This document shows positions 1 through 8,422 of a DNA stretch of 64,000 nucleotides, piece after piece. A model generated the notes under the pieces. That model was not told where the DNA came from and searched no databases. It saw only the letters and a program-made list of their open reading frames with translations. The first letter of the stretch is position 1. The number at the start of each line of letters is the position of its first letter. A program made the position numbers and the translations under genes. The stretch lies in the NCBI RefSeq assembly GCF_027497235.1, contig NZ_CP114902.1:2555501-2619500 (forward strand), read 5' to 3'. Source of the DNA: Micromonospora sp. WMMD1128 (GTDB lineage Bacteria > Actinomycetota > Actinomycetes > Mycobacteriales > Micromonosporaceae).

Positions 1-398
1 CGGTCGTTGACCCGCAGCAGGCAGCGCAGATCCACGCCGTGCGCGGCGGCGATCCGGTCGGCCTGGTCCAGCCCGACCGGCGAGTCGACGGAGAACCAGC
101 GGACGCCGGCCCGGACCGCGCCGGCCACCTCGGCGTCCCGCTTGCCGGGGCCGGTGTAGAGCATCCGGTCGCCGGGCACCCCGGCGCGCAGCGCCGCGGC
201 CAGCTCACCGGGGGAGCAGATCTCGGCGTCGCAGCCGGCCTCGTGCAGCGCCGCCACCACCGCCGGGTGCGGGTTGGCCTTGAGCGAGTAGTAGAGCCGG
301 CTCGGCGCGGGCAGCGCCGCGCGCAGCGTGGCGTGGTTGGCGCGTACCCCGGCCAGGTCGTAGCGGTAGGCGGGGGTGTCGAAGGGCAGGTCAGCCAC
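1..398 (-). CDS. PLP-dependent (DapDC/ODC type) decarboxylase, 3' part cut by window edge
   Basis: The first ~130 residues of a fold-type III PLP decarboxylase (diaminopimelate/ornithine decarboxylase family) are present; the rest lies left of the window. The pyridoxal lysine is in YYSLKAN (K40), followed by CSPGEL and GPGK segments typical of the alanine-racemase-like barrel. The GTG start overlaps the TGA of the upstream ligase gene (GTGGCTGA), so translation is probably coupled. Next to an AMP ligase and an ACP it is best compared with BtrK of butirosin biosynthesis, which decarboxylates an amino acid bound to a carrier protein. That role is inferred from context; a free-amino-acid decarboxylase is the alternative. 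Confidence 0.85.
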   Translation of the reverse strand, partial: MADLPFDTPAYRYDLAGVRANHATLRAALPAPSRLYYSLKANPHPAVVAALHEAGCDAEICSPGELAAALRAGVPGDRMLYTGPGKRDAEVAGAVRAGVRWFSVDSPVGLDQADRIAAAHGVDLRCLLRVND

Positions 399-1887
399 GG
401 CGCTCACCGGCCAGCCGGGCCAGCGCCCGTCGGTCGACCTTGCCGTTGCCGGTCAGTGGCAGGTCCGGCAGCACGACGCAGCGCGCCGGCACCTTCATCT
501 CCTCCAACTGGTCCCGCAGCCGGCGCAGGACGTCGCCCGGCGTCAACTCGGCCACCACGAACAGCGTCGCGCCGTCGCAGCCGGCGGCCGGCGGCAGCAC
601 ACCCGCCGCGTCCACGCCGTCGACCCGGTGGGCGGCGGCCTCCACCTCGGTGGCGCTGACCCGGGTGCCCTTCTCCTTGTAGACGTCGTCGCGCCGGCCG
701 GCGAAGTGGACGTACCCGTCGGCGTCGACGTGGCCGTGGTCGCCGGTGTGCAGTTGCGGGAAGAGCCCGTGCACGCGCCGGAACCGCTCGGCGGTCAGCT
801 CGGGCCGCCGCCAGTAGCCGGCCATCACGTGCGGGCCGCGGACCACCAGCTCGCCGGTGCTCCCGGCCGGCTGGCGCCGCCCGTCGGCGTCGACCGTGAA
901 GATCTCGGTGCCGGGCAGCGCCCGGCCGCAGGCGCCGGGCCGGCGCAGGTCCTCGTCCGGCGGCATGATCGCCGCGCGTTTGCACTCGGTGAGGCCGAAC
1001 ATCAGTTGGACGCTCAGGCCGGGCAGCAGCTCGCGCAGGCCGGCCAGCACCTCCGGTGGCATGGCCGCCCCGGTGTTGGTCAGCAGGCGCAGCCGCGGGC
1101 GCGGCGCGGTGGGCCGGCCGAGCAGCCGCAGCAGGTTGATGGCGAGCGACGGCACGCACGGCAGCACTGTCGCGCCGGAGCCGACCAGGCTCGCCAGCAG
1201 CCGGCCGCCGGTCTCGGCCGGGTCACCCAGGCGCAGCCGGGCGCCCGCCACGGTGCTCAGGAAGATCTGGTAGAGGCCGTAGTCGAACGAGGTGGGCAGC
1301 ACGTCGTGCACCACGTCGTCGGGCCGGTAACGCAGCTCCGACTGGATCGCCCGGACCGCGAAGGTGACCTGGGCGTGCGTGGAGACCACCGCCTTCGGCA
1401 TCCCGGTGCTGCCGGAGGTGTAGATCAGGCAGACCGGGTCGACCGGGAGCGGGCCGTCGCCGGCCGGCGCGTCCCCGTCGCCGGTCGCCGCCGCGTGCGC
1501 CACGTCGGCGGCGCCACGCGCCGGGACACCCCGGGCCCGGGACAGCTCGCCGAGGGGGGCGTCGTCGGTGAGGACCAGGGCAGGTTCCGCGTCGTCGAGC
1601 ACGTGCGCCAGGGCGACCTCCGGGGCCGGGGTCCGGACCACCACGAAGGCCGCGCCGGCCCGGGCCACCGCGTACAGCAGCGCCGGCAGCGTCGCGTCGG
1701 TCGGAAGCGCGACGAGCACCCGGTCGCCGCGCCGGACCCCCACCGCGCGCAGCCAGCCGGCCAGGCGCAAACTCGCGGTCCGGACCTCGTGGTACGTGTG
1801 GCAGGCGGTCCCGTCGTCGACGGCGGGCGCGTCGGGACGCGCGGCGGCCGTGCTGTCGAGCAGGTCGGGCAGCAGGTCGGCACTCAT
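391..1887 (-). CDS. AMP-forming acyl/amino-acid ligase (adenylation enzyme)
   Basis: A 498-residue ANL-superfamily enzyme that activates a carboxylic acid as the adenylate and passes it to a thiol. The P-loop-like core IYTSGSTGMPKA, the FGLTE motif, the LHTGDHG hinge region and a C-terminal GNGKVDR lysine motif are all present, so it looks catalytically complete. The ATG overlaps the stop of the BtrH-ACP gene (ATGA) and its own stop overlaps the decarboxylase start, so the three are one translational unit. The likely job is loading an amino acid or other acyl group onto the ACP domain encoded just upstream. It resembles the ligases paired with PLP decarboxylases in other gene sets. The substrate cannot be read from sequence by eye. 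Confidence 0.9.
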   Translation of the reverse strand: MSADLLPDLLDSTAAARPDAPAVDDGTACHTYHEVRTASLRLAGWLRAVGVRRGDRVLVALPTDATLPALLYAVARAGAAFVVVRTPAPEVALAHVLDDAEPALVLTDDAPLGELSRARGVPARGAADVAHAAATGDGDAPAGDGPLPVDPVCLIYTSGSTGMPKAVVSTHAQVTFAVRAIQSELRYRPDDVVHDVLPTSFDYGLYQIFLSTVAGARLRLGDPAETGGRLLASLVGSGATVLPCVPSLAINLLRLLGRPTAPRPRLRLLTNTGAAMPPEVLAGLRELLPGLSVQLMFGLTECKRAAIMPPDEDLRRPGACGRALPGTEIFTVDADGRRQPAGSTGELVVRGPHVMAGYWRRPELTAERFRRVHGLFPQLHTGDHGHVDADGYVHFAGRRDDVYKEKGTRVSATEVEAAAHRVDGVDAAGVLPPAAGCDGATLFVVAELTPGDVLRRLRDQLEEMKVPARCVVLPDLPLTGNGKVDRRALARLAGERRG

Positions 1888-3104
1888 CGGGCACCCCCGG
1901 CGGCGGCGCCGAACATGGCGCACAGCGAGCCGACGTCCCGCAGGTCGGCGGCGGAGAGCGCGGTCGCCGGCACCTCGACGCCGAGGCGTTGCTCGACCCG
2001 GTCGATGACGTCCACCAGCCGGAACGAGTCGAACCCGGGCAGCTCCCGCAGCACGTCGGAGCTGTGCAACTCGGACCCGTCCAGGTGCAGGGTGTCGCCG
2101 AGCGCCCCGAGCACGGCCGCGCGTACGCCGTCCCCGCCCGCCGGACCCGCGCCGGCCGGCGCGGCGTCGGCGCCGACCGACTCCAGCGCGGTCAGGTGAC
2201 TCTCGACGAGGGTGCCGAGCGCGTCCGCCAGCTCCGGCGCGGCGGGTCGACCCGCCTGGGCGCGGCGCAGCGCGACGTAGCTGCGGGTGGCGAGCTGTTG
2301 CCAGCGCGGGCCCTGGCCGGCCAGCGCGGCGGCGGCGTCCGGCGCCGCCGCGGCGAGCCAGTGTTCGTGCAGGTCGCGACCGCGTGCCAGCAACCAGACG
2401 TCGAGCACGAAGCGGTGCAGCCCGGCCACGGTGCCCAGGGCGGCGGCGGTCCGGTCCAGGTAGGCGGCGATCTCCGGGCGGGCCCGGCGGGCCCGGTCGG
2501 CGTTGCCGGCGAGCATGGCCGGCACGTCGATCGCCGGCGCCGGGTGCACCGCCACGGCGGGCGTGTGCGCGCCGCCGGCCAGCGCCGCGTCGAACCCGGC
2601 GGTGGGCAGCCGCCACACGCCCGGCCGGGCGGCGCCCCAGGCGGTGTCGTTGTGGTAGGCGTCGACCACCGTGACCTCGTCCGTGGTGGCGGCCGTGACC
2701 AGGAAGCTGTGCCGCATGTGCTCGTGCCCGTGATAGGGGCACCAGGGCAGGTCGTAGGCGTCGGCGATGACGTAGAGCGGCTGGCCCGGGCCGCACAGTT
2801 GACGCACCTGCGGGCCGTCGAGCTGCATCCACCGGCCCTCCACCCACAGGCCCAGCAGGTCGGCCGCCTCGGCGGCCCGGTCGTCCGAGGTGGCCTCGAC
2901 GGTGACCAGGCCGTCCCGCTCCCGGGTGGCGAACCCGAAGCGGGCGCCGAGGGCGAGGTGACTGCCGGATCCGTTCGCGTGGTCGGCCAGCAGCGCGAAG
3001 CTCGTCTGGAGGCAGTCCAGCGCGGTCGCGCGCAGGCCGGTCAGGATCGGTGTCCACACCGGATCCGTGGTCGGCGGGTCGGGCGCGTTCGGGACGTGTG
3101 ACAT
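1884..3104 (-). CDS. BtrH-like acyltransferase fused to an acyl carrier protein
   Basis: 406 residues. The N-terminal ~330 residues resemble the BtrH_N fold: DC31 near the N-terminus, a nearby DHANGSG segment, then HSFLVTAATTDEVTVVDAYH supplying the His and Asp expected of a cysteine-triad acyltransferase. The C-terminal ~80 residues form an acyl carrier protein with the phosphopantetheine serine in PGFDSF (S360), followed by LGVEVPATALSAADL as in PCP/ACP helix III. In butirosin biosynthesis BtrH transfers a side chain from the separate ACP BtrI to the aminoglycoside; here carrier and transferase are one chain. That function is inference. The gene sits 77 bp downstream of the inositol-phosphate synthase gene and overlaps the ligase gene by 4 bp. 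Confidence 0.8.
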   Translation of the reverse strand: MSHVPNAPDPPTTDPVWTPILTGLRATALDCLQTSFALLADHANGSGSHLALGARFGFATRERDGLVTVEATSDDRAAEAADLLGLWVEGRWMQLDGPQVRQLCGPGQPLYVIADAYDLPWCPYHGHEHMRHSFLVTAATTDEVTVVDAYHNDTAWGAARPGVWRLPTAGFDAALAGGAHTPAVAVHPAPAIDVPAMLAGNADRARRARPEIAAYLDRTAAALGTVAGLHRFVLDVWLLARGRDLHEHWLAAAAPDAAAALAGQGPRWQQLATRSYVALRRAQAGRPAAPELADALGTLVESHLTALESVGADAAPAGAGPAGGDGVRAAVLGALGDTLHLDGSELHSSDVLRELPGFDSFRLVDVIDRVEQRLGVEVPATALSAADLRDVGSLCAMFGAAAGGAR

Positions 3105-3181
3105 GGAGGGCTCCTCGGAACGGATACAGGGGGCGGGGACCGCCGGCGCGGAACGGACCGCGCCGGCGGCCGGGACGAAGG

Positions 3182-4396
3182 TCAGCGGTCGGTACGGCCG
3201 TCCAGCCCGCTGGCCCAGGCGGAGAGCACCGACGCCTGCTCGGCGAGGGCGTGCTCGTCGGAGCCGATCGGGTCCTTGAAGAAGAACCCCAGCTCCTCGA
3301 TCGCGCCCACGTGCCCGGCGCGGTGCGCCGCGGCGGTCAGCCGGGCCAGGTCGAGCACCAGCGGGGCGGCCAGGGTGGAGTCGACCCCGCTCCAGGTGAG
3401 CTGCATGGACATCCGGACGCCGAGGAACCCCTCGAACGAGACGTGGTCCCAGGCGGTCTTGTGGTCGCCGAGGTCCGGCACGTTGTCGATGTGCAGCGGA
3501 GCGGTGACGTCCTCGCCGAGCAGCGCCGGCAGCACGCCCGACTTGGAGCTCAGCTTGCTCCGGGCGTTGCGCGGGTCCTCAAGCGTGGCGCCGTCACCGC
3601 CGCCGAGCAGGTTGACTCCGGCCCAGGAGAGCACGTGCAGGGCGCGGCAGGTGAACATCGGCGCCAGCGCGGTCCGCAGCAGCGTCTCCCCGGTCTTGCC
3701 GTCCGAGCCGGCGAACGGCACCCGCTCGCGTTGCGCCAGCATCTCCAGCGCGGGCAGCCGCGCCCCGGTCGACGGGGTGAAGTCGACGAAGCCGCATCGG
3801 GCCTGGAACGCCGCGTACGCGACGACCGCGCTGGCCGGCAGCGCCCGGTCCGCCGGGTCGGCCAGGCTGCGGGTCAGCGCGTCCAGGTCGTCGTGCTCGG
3901 GCCGGTGCTCGACCGGCGGCTCGGTGGACGACACGTTGATCACGACGACGTGGGACAGGCCGTGGCGGGTGCGGAACTCCTCGATGTCACCGGCCAGCCG
4001 GTCGATCACCTCGGCCAGCGGACCGGTCTCGGTCCGCGCGTCGTAGCCGGTGCGCAGGTCGCGCTCGACCTCGGGCAGGCTGCCCCGCACGGCGGCCAGC
4101 ACCGGGGCCGGGATGACGCCGGAGTCGACGAGCGACTCGGCCTTCTTCTCCAGCGGGGTGTCGACGATGTCGTGCCCGCCGACGACCAGGTCGGCCCAGT
4201 CGGCGAGCGGCGCGTCGCGCAGCATGCCGGTGTCGGTGACGCAGCCGGTCGAGTCGGTCATGCCGGCCCGCAGCGCCAGCAGGCCGGTGATCGCGGTGGT
4301 GGCGACCGAGCCGCGGGCGCCGTTGAGCCACACGCCGACGGGTCCGTCGGCCTCGGGGGTCGGATTGTGCGAGGTCTCACGCTGGGTGACGGTCAC
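3182..4396 (-). CDS. Myo-inositol-1-phosphate synthase family protein
   Basis: 404 residues. The family isomerises glucose 6-phosphate to inositol 3-phosphate using NAD. Visible features are an N-terminal nucleotide-binding stretch (VGVWLNGARGSVATT), VVINVSSTEPP, the catalytic-region motif PFAGSDGKTGET, and NLLGGGDGATL followed by SKLSSKSG. The start is GTG at 4396, preceded by AGAAGGGA at good spacing. It lies between an aminotransferase of the scyllo-inosose class and the BtrH-ACP gene, so it probably supplies the cyclitol core of the cluster product. The sequence differs clearly from the housekeeping actinobacterial Ino1 type, which fits a dedicated pathway copy. Confidence 0.8.
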   Translation of the reverse strand: MTVTQRETSHNPTPEADGPVGVWLNGARGSVATTAITGLLALRAGMTDSTGCVTDTGMLRDAPLADWADLVVGGHDIVDTPLEKKAESLVDSGVIPAPVLAAVRGSLPEVERDLRTGYDARTETGPLAEVIDRLAGDIEEFRTRHGLSHVVVINVSSTEPPVEHRPEHDDLDALTRSLADPADRALPASAVVAYAAFQARCGFVDFTPSTGARLPALEMLAQRERVPFAGSDGKTGETLLRTALAPMFTCRALHVLSWAGVNLLGGGDGATLEDPRNARSKLSSKSGVLPALLGEDVTAPLHIDNVPDLGDHKTAWDHVSFEGFLGVRMSMQLTWSGVDSTLAAPLVLDLARLTAAAHRAGHVGAIEELGFFFKDPIGSDEHALAEQASVLSAWASGLDGRTDR

Positions 4397-4437
4397 GGGA
4401 AGGTCCCTTCTGGTGGGTGCGCCGGCGGTGGCGCGGA

Positions 4438-5712
4438 TCAGCGGGTCAGCACCTTGGTGACGGCGGTGGCCACGTCGTGCATGTCCTGCTCGGTGCCGAG
4501 GAAGGTGCTGTGGTGCGTCTGGACCGTGTGCGCGGCGAGCCACTCGGTCTTGGGGTAGGTGCGGTCGGCGTGGATCGCCGCGAAGCGCTCGGCGAGCGGC
4601 GCGAGCAGCGGCTTGGTCCACGGCTGGAGCAGCTTGCTGCGGTGCAGTGGCTCGTCGGTGAGGTAGAACCGCTTGCCCAGCTCGGCGGTGAGCGCGGCGG
4701 CCACGGCGGCGTTGTCCATGCCGGTGGGCAGGTCGTCGAGGACGAGCGTCCCCTCGTAGATCGAGATGCGGGTCTGCGCCGCCGCCGGTTGCAGCAGCCG
4801 GACGCCGTCGACGTCGGCCAGCAGTTCGGCGAGCAGCCGGTAGTTGCGGTTGCGCACCTCGTGCTGGGCGTCCAGGGTGGCCAGTTGGGCGCACGCCACC
4901 GCGGCGGAGAACTCGTTCAGGCAGAAGTTGGCGCCCTGCACCCCGGCGCTCTCCTCCAGATCCAGCTCACCCGGGGGCGTGCGGTCGCCGCGGTAGCGAC
5001 GCGAGTCGGCCCGCAACTCCTCCAGGACGGGTGCCAGGCGGTCGTCGTCGGTGACCACGGCCCCGCCCTCGCCGCAGGTGAGGACCTTGCCGTGCTGGAA
5101 GCTGAAGCAGCCCAGCCGGCCGAACGAGCCGGCCTGGCGGCCCTGCCAGGTGGCGCCGTGCGCCTGCGCGCAGTCCTCCACGATGGAGATGTCGCGCGGC
5201 CCGGTGACCGCGTCGAGCGCCGGCATGTCGGCCATGTTCGAGGCCCAGTGCACGGCCACCACGGCCCGCGGGTCCACCGACAGGTCGAGGTCGTCCGGCC
5301 CGACGCAGCCGGTGTCGCGGTCCACGTCGACGAGCACCGGCACCAGGCCGGCACGCAGCGCCGCGGTGGCGGAGGCGGTCCAGGTCAGCGCCGGGACGAG
5401 CACGGTCTCGCCGTAGCCGAGGCCGAGCGACTCCAGCGCCACCACGAGCGCGCTGGAACCATGGTCGACGGGCACGCAGTGCCGGCTGCCGACGTAACGG
5501 GCGAAGTCGGCAGCGAAGCGGCGTTCGAACAGGACGCCGTCGCCGACGGTCGGGCTGCTGATCGCCCACCGCCCGCCGTGCAGCACGGCGGCGAGGTTGG
5601 GGGCGGCGTCCGGTGCGGGGATCGGCCAGCGCGGCCACGGTCGGTCCGGCGGACGGACCGGCCGGCCGCCGTCGACGGCGAGCCGCCGGTCGAGCGGAAT
5701 GGAGGTCGTCAT
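4438..5712 (-). CDS. DegT/DnrJ/EryC1/StrS aminotransferase, scyllo-inosose aminotransferase-like
   Basis: 424 residues; a PLP aminotransferase that would convert a cyclitol ketone to an amine. The PLP-lysine region reads FSFQHGKVLTCGEGGA, the form typical of L-glutamine:scyllo-inosose aminotransferases (StsC/BtrS/RbmB group) rather than of sugar-nucleotide aminotransferases. EDCAQAHGA, the aspartate-containing cofactor motif, precedes it. The ATG at 5712 has GAAGG just upstream and an AAGG further out. It is the first gene of the minus-strand operon, 22 bp from the nearest TGTATC box of the divergent promoter. With the inositol-phosphate synthase it defines an aminocyclitol branch. Confidence 0.88.
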   Translation of the reverse strand: MTTSIPLDRRLAVDGGRPVRPPDRPWPRWPIPAPDAAPNLAAVLHGGRWAISSPTVGDGVLFERRFAADFARYVGSRHCVPVDHGSSALVVALESLGLGYGETVLVPALTWTASATAALRAGLVPVLVDVDRDTGCVGPDDLDLSVDPRAVVAVHWASNMADMPALDAVTGPRDISIVEDCAQAHGATWQGRQAGSFGRLGCFSFQHGKVLTCGEGGAVVTDDDRLAPVLEELRADSRRYRGDRTPPGELDLEESAGVQGANFCLNEFSAAVACAQLATLDAQHEVRNRNYRLLAELLADVDGVRLLQPAAAQTRISIYEGTLVLDDLPTGMDNAAVAAALTAELGKRFYLTDEPLHRSKLLQPWTKPLLAPLAERFAAIHADRTYPKTEWLAAHTVQTHHSTFLGTEQDMHDVATAVTKVLTR

Positions 5713-5733
5713 GCCTTCGACCTTGATGGCCGT

Positions 5734-5797
5734 CGATACATCGGCGATACACGTCGGATACCTGCGCAAGAGGTTGCCGTGTATCAATCCTGTATCG
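5734..5797. promoter_or_regulatory. Divergent promoter with TGTATC boxes at 11-bp spacing
   Basis: Three boxes on one side (CGATACA at 5734 and 5745, GGATACC at 5756) and two inverted ones on the other (TGTATCA at 5780, TGTATCG at 5791) lie between the divergent biosynthetic units. Spacing within each set is exactly 11 bp. The gene-proximal box ends 21 bp (plus) or 22 bp (minus) before the ATG, so the arrangement is almost mirror-symmetric. Direct heptamers at 11-bp spacing are the usual binding pattern of SARP activators; which regulator binds here is unknown. Confidence 0.7.
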
Positions 5798-5817
5798 ATG
5801 TGGCCGACGCTTCAGGC

Positions 5818-6933
5818 ATGAGCCGATCCGCATCGCCCGTGGGCGAACCGACCGAACCCCGCGCCGTCACGCGCGGCGTCTCCGTCGTCATCCCGGTCAA
5901 GGACCGGGTGCCGGAGATGCGCCGCCAGCTCCGCAGCCTGCGCGACGCCGCCCCGAACTGTCCGGAGCCGGTGGAGGTGGTGGTGGTCGACGACTCCGCG
6001 CCCGCCGCCGCCGCCGCGCACCGCGCCGCCTGCGCCGAGTACGGCGCCCGCTACGTGCGCGGGCCACGGCACGTCGGCGCCAAGCGCAACCTGGGTGTCC
6101 GGCACGCCCGCCACGACCTGCTTCTCTTCACCGACTCCGACTGCCGGGTACCGGCCGACCTGATCACCAGGTACGCGGCCCGGCTGCGCGCCAGCGGCGA
6201 GGAGGTCGCCGGCGTCGCCGGCCCGGTGCTCGTGGACCCCGGTGACAGCGCGTTCTTCCGCGTGATGAGCCGCTCCTACCTGCTGCTCGGCGACCTGACC
6301 CGACCGCTGCACCACGAGCGGGTCTCCTGGGGCGCCGGGGCTAACACGGCGCTCAAGCGCGCCGCGTTCGACGCGGTCGGCGGGTTCCCGGAGGACTCCC
6401 CGATGCCGATCGGTGGGGAGGACCTGCACCTCGGGCTGCTCCTGACCGACGCCGGCTACGTGCTGCTCGCCGAGCCGGACGGGGTGGTCACCCACGACAC
6501 CGGCGTCGCCGACTCGTTCCGCGCGGTGGCCTACCGGTTCACCACGTACGGCCGCTCCGAGCAGTGGCTCTGCCTGGCCCACCCGCGCCGGCGCCGGTTC
6601 GTGCTCAACACCGCGAGCCTGCTCGCCGCCACCGCCTTGGCCGGGCTGCTGACCGCCCGGCGCAGCTCCGGGCGCAGCCTGCTCGCGGTGCCGGCCGTCG
6701 CGGCGGCCGTGATCGCCGCGAAGACACCCGGCCGGCTCGGCGGCGACCGGGGGCCGCGGGCGGTCGCCGAGTCGGCGGCCTGCGCGGCGATCGAGACGCT
6801 CTTCGACGGCGCCGCGTTCGTCACCGCGCTCCGCCTGGGCCGGCCCGACCTGCTCTTCACCGGCTTCCGCGCGCCGGACGAGGCCGACTACCAGCCGGTC
6901 ACGCCCGCGGCGGCGCAGCCGGTGGCGGCCTGA
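5818..6933 (+). CDS. Family 2 glycosyltransferase
   Basis: 371 residues. A GT-A fold is shown by GVSVVIPVKDR near the N-terminus, VEVVVVDDSAP, VGAKRNLGVRHAR and the DxD-type metal motif FTDSDCRVP. GGEDLHLGLLL supplies the later ED acidic motif, and EQWLCLAHPRRR resembles the end of the catalytic domain. The C-terminal third holds hydrophobic segments that may anchor it to the membrane. The ATG at 5818 follows the divergent operator. It probably attaches a sugar to the cyclitol product, although the donor cannot be deduced. Confidence 0.85.
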   Translation: MSRSASPVGEPTEPRAVTRGVSVVIPVKDRVPEMRRQLRSLRDAAPNCPEPVEVVVVDDSAPAAAAAHRAACAEYGARYVRGPRHVGAKRNLGVRHARHDLLLFTDSDCRVPADLITRYAARLRASGEEVAGVAGPVLVDPGDSAFFRVMSRSYLLLGDLTRPLHHERVSWGAGANTALKRAAFDAVGGFPEDSPMPIGGEDLHLGLLLTDAGYVLLAEPDGVVTHDTGVADSFRAVAYRFTTYGRSEQWLCLAHPRRRRFVLNTASLLAATALAGLLTARRSSGRSLLAVPAVAAAVIAAKTPGRLGGDRGPRAVAESAACAAIETLFDGAAFVTALRLGRPDLLFTGFRAPDEADYQPVTPAAAQPVAA

Positions 6934-6943
6934 GGGGGACGCC

Positions 6944-8383
6944 ATGCCGACGACGCTGCCGCTGGCGCCGAGCCAGCAGATGATGTGGGAGTTCATGACC
7001 GCGCTCGACCCGGCCCACCCGGGTGACGCCCGGCTCGTGGTGGTGGAGTTCCGCCGGCTGCGCGGCACGCTGCGGGTCGACACGCTGCGGCAGGCGATGC
7101 GGGACGTGGTGCGGCGGCACGACGCGCTGCGGATGCGGTTCGACCGCATCGGCCCCGAACCGGCCCTGACGATCCTGCCGCACGTCGACTCGCCGCTGGA
7201 GGAGGTCGACCTGTCCGGCCTCCCGCCGGACGAGCAGCAGGCCCGCGTCGAGCAGATCGCGTACGCGCACCGCAACGTCGCGTTCGACCCGGGCCGGGCG
7301 CCCCTGTGGCGGGCCGCGCTGGTCCGACTCTCCGCGACCGAACACGTGCTCGCGCTCTGCTTCTTCCACATGGTCTCCGACGGCTGGTCCTGCCGGGTGT
7401 TCGTGGAGGACCTCTGCCACGCGTACGCGGCCCGGCTCGGCGCGGCCGACCCGCAGCCGCCGCTCGGCGTGGACTTCGCCGGGCTCGCCGCGCTCCAGGA
7501 GGCGGAGCTGGCCGGCGGCGGGATCGACGCCGCCGCCCGGACCGGCTACTGGGCCGAGCGGCTGCGCCCGGTGGAGCCGTACCAGCTCTTCCCGGCGCCG
7601 CCACCCGGCCCCGACGTCGAACTCAGCGCCGAGGTGGCCACCCGCTTCGCGTTCCCGCCGGAGGTCACCGCGCGGCTGCGCCCGGCCGCCCGCCGGGCCC
7701 GGACCAGCCCGTACGTCCTGCTGCTCGCCGCCTACCTGGTGGTGCTGTCGACGCGGGCCGGGCGGCGGCGGGTGGTGCTGGGCACCACCACGCTGGGCCG
7801 GGAGAGCCCGCTGTCGCGGCAGCTCATCGGCCAGTTCACCAACAACGTCTACCTGCCGGCCACCGTCGACCCGGACGCGCCGATGCGCGCCGTGGTCGCC
7901 GCCGCGCACGCCGCCCTGGCCGAGGCGATCGACCACGCCGCCCCGTTCCACCGGGTGGCCCGGGCGGTCCGGCCCGACTTCCCGCGCGTGCGCCCCTGGC
8001 CGGACAACCACCTGTTCGACGCCTGGTTCCAGTCCGCCGCGTCCGCCTCGCCGGTGTTGAGCTGCCCGGAGCTGCGGGTCGAGCCGGTCGACATCACCGC
8101 CCGGCCCGCGCCCGGCACCCCGCCCCCGGTGCTCGCCGCCGACGTGCCACCCGACTGCCTGCCGGTCTGGGTGAAACGGGGCTCGCCCATCGTGGTGGTG
8201 GACGACGACCGGGCCGGCGGCGTGATCATCCGTAACCGGGGCGTCTTCGGCGACGACCTCGTGGCCGGGCTGATCGACGACTACGTGGCGGTGGTGTCGG
8301 CGCTCGTCACCGACCCCGACCTGCCCCCGGCGCGGCTGCGCCTGCCTGACGGTGCGTGCTTCTTCGACCACGCCACGGGGTAG
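6944..8383 (+). CDS. Stand-alone condensation-domain protein
   Basis: 479 residues matching a single NRPS condensation domain: PLAPSQQMMWEFM at the N-terminus, RHDALRMRF, the active-site FHMVSDG (residues 141-147, catalytic H142 kept although the first His of the usual HHxxxDG is Phe) and QFTNNVYLPATVD. There is no attached adenylation or carrier domain. Start ATG follows GAGGGGGA by 5 bp and 10 bp after the glycosyltransferase stop, so they are co-transcribed. It may form an amide or ester between the ACP-bound acyl group of the facing operon and an amine or hydroxyl of the cyclitol. That competes with, or complements, the BtrH-like enzyme. Confidence 0.88.
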   Translation: MPTTLPLAPSQQMMWEFMTALDPAHPGDARLVVVEFRRLRGTLRVDTLRQAMRDVVRRHDALRMRFDRIGPEPALTILPHVDSPLEEVDLSGLPPDEQQARVEQIAYAHRNVAFDPGRAPLWRAALVRLSATEHVLALCFFHMVSDGWSCRVFVEDLCHAYAARLGAADPQPPLGVDFAGLAALQEAELAGGGIDAAARTGYWAERLRPVEPYQLFPAPPPGPDVELSAEVATRFAFPPEVTARLRPAARRARTSPYVLLLAAYLVVLSTRAGRRRVVLGTTTLGRESPLSRQLIGQFTNNVYLPATVDPDAPMRAVVAAAHAALAEAIDHAAPFHRVARAVRPDFPRVRPWPDNHLFDAWFQSAASASPVLSCPELRVEPVDITARPAPGTPPPVLAADVPPDCLPVWVKRGSPIVVVDDDRAGGVIIRNRGVFGDDLVAGLIDDYVAVVSALVTDPDLPPARLRLPDGACFFDHATG

Positions 8384-8422
8384 GACACTGACCGGGACCG
8401 ATCCGAGAGAGGTACGACGACC

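Noticed and set aside
376..2199. 607-codon plus-strand frame over the ligase genes
   Set aside because: Complement of the AMP ligase and ACP; contains no recognisable domain.
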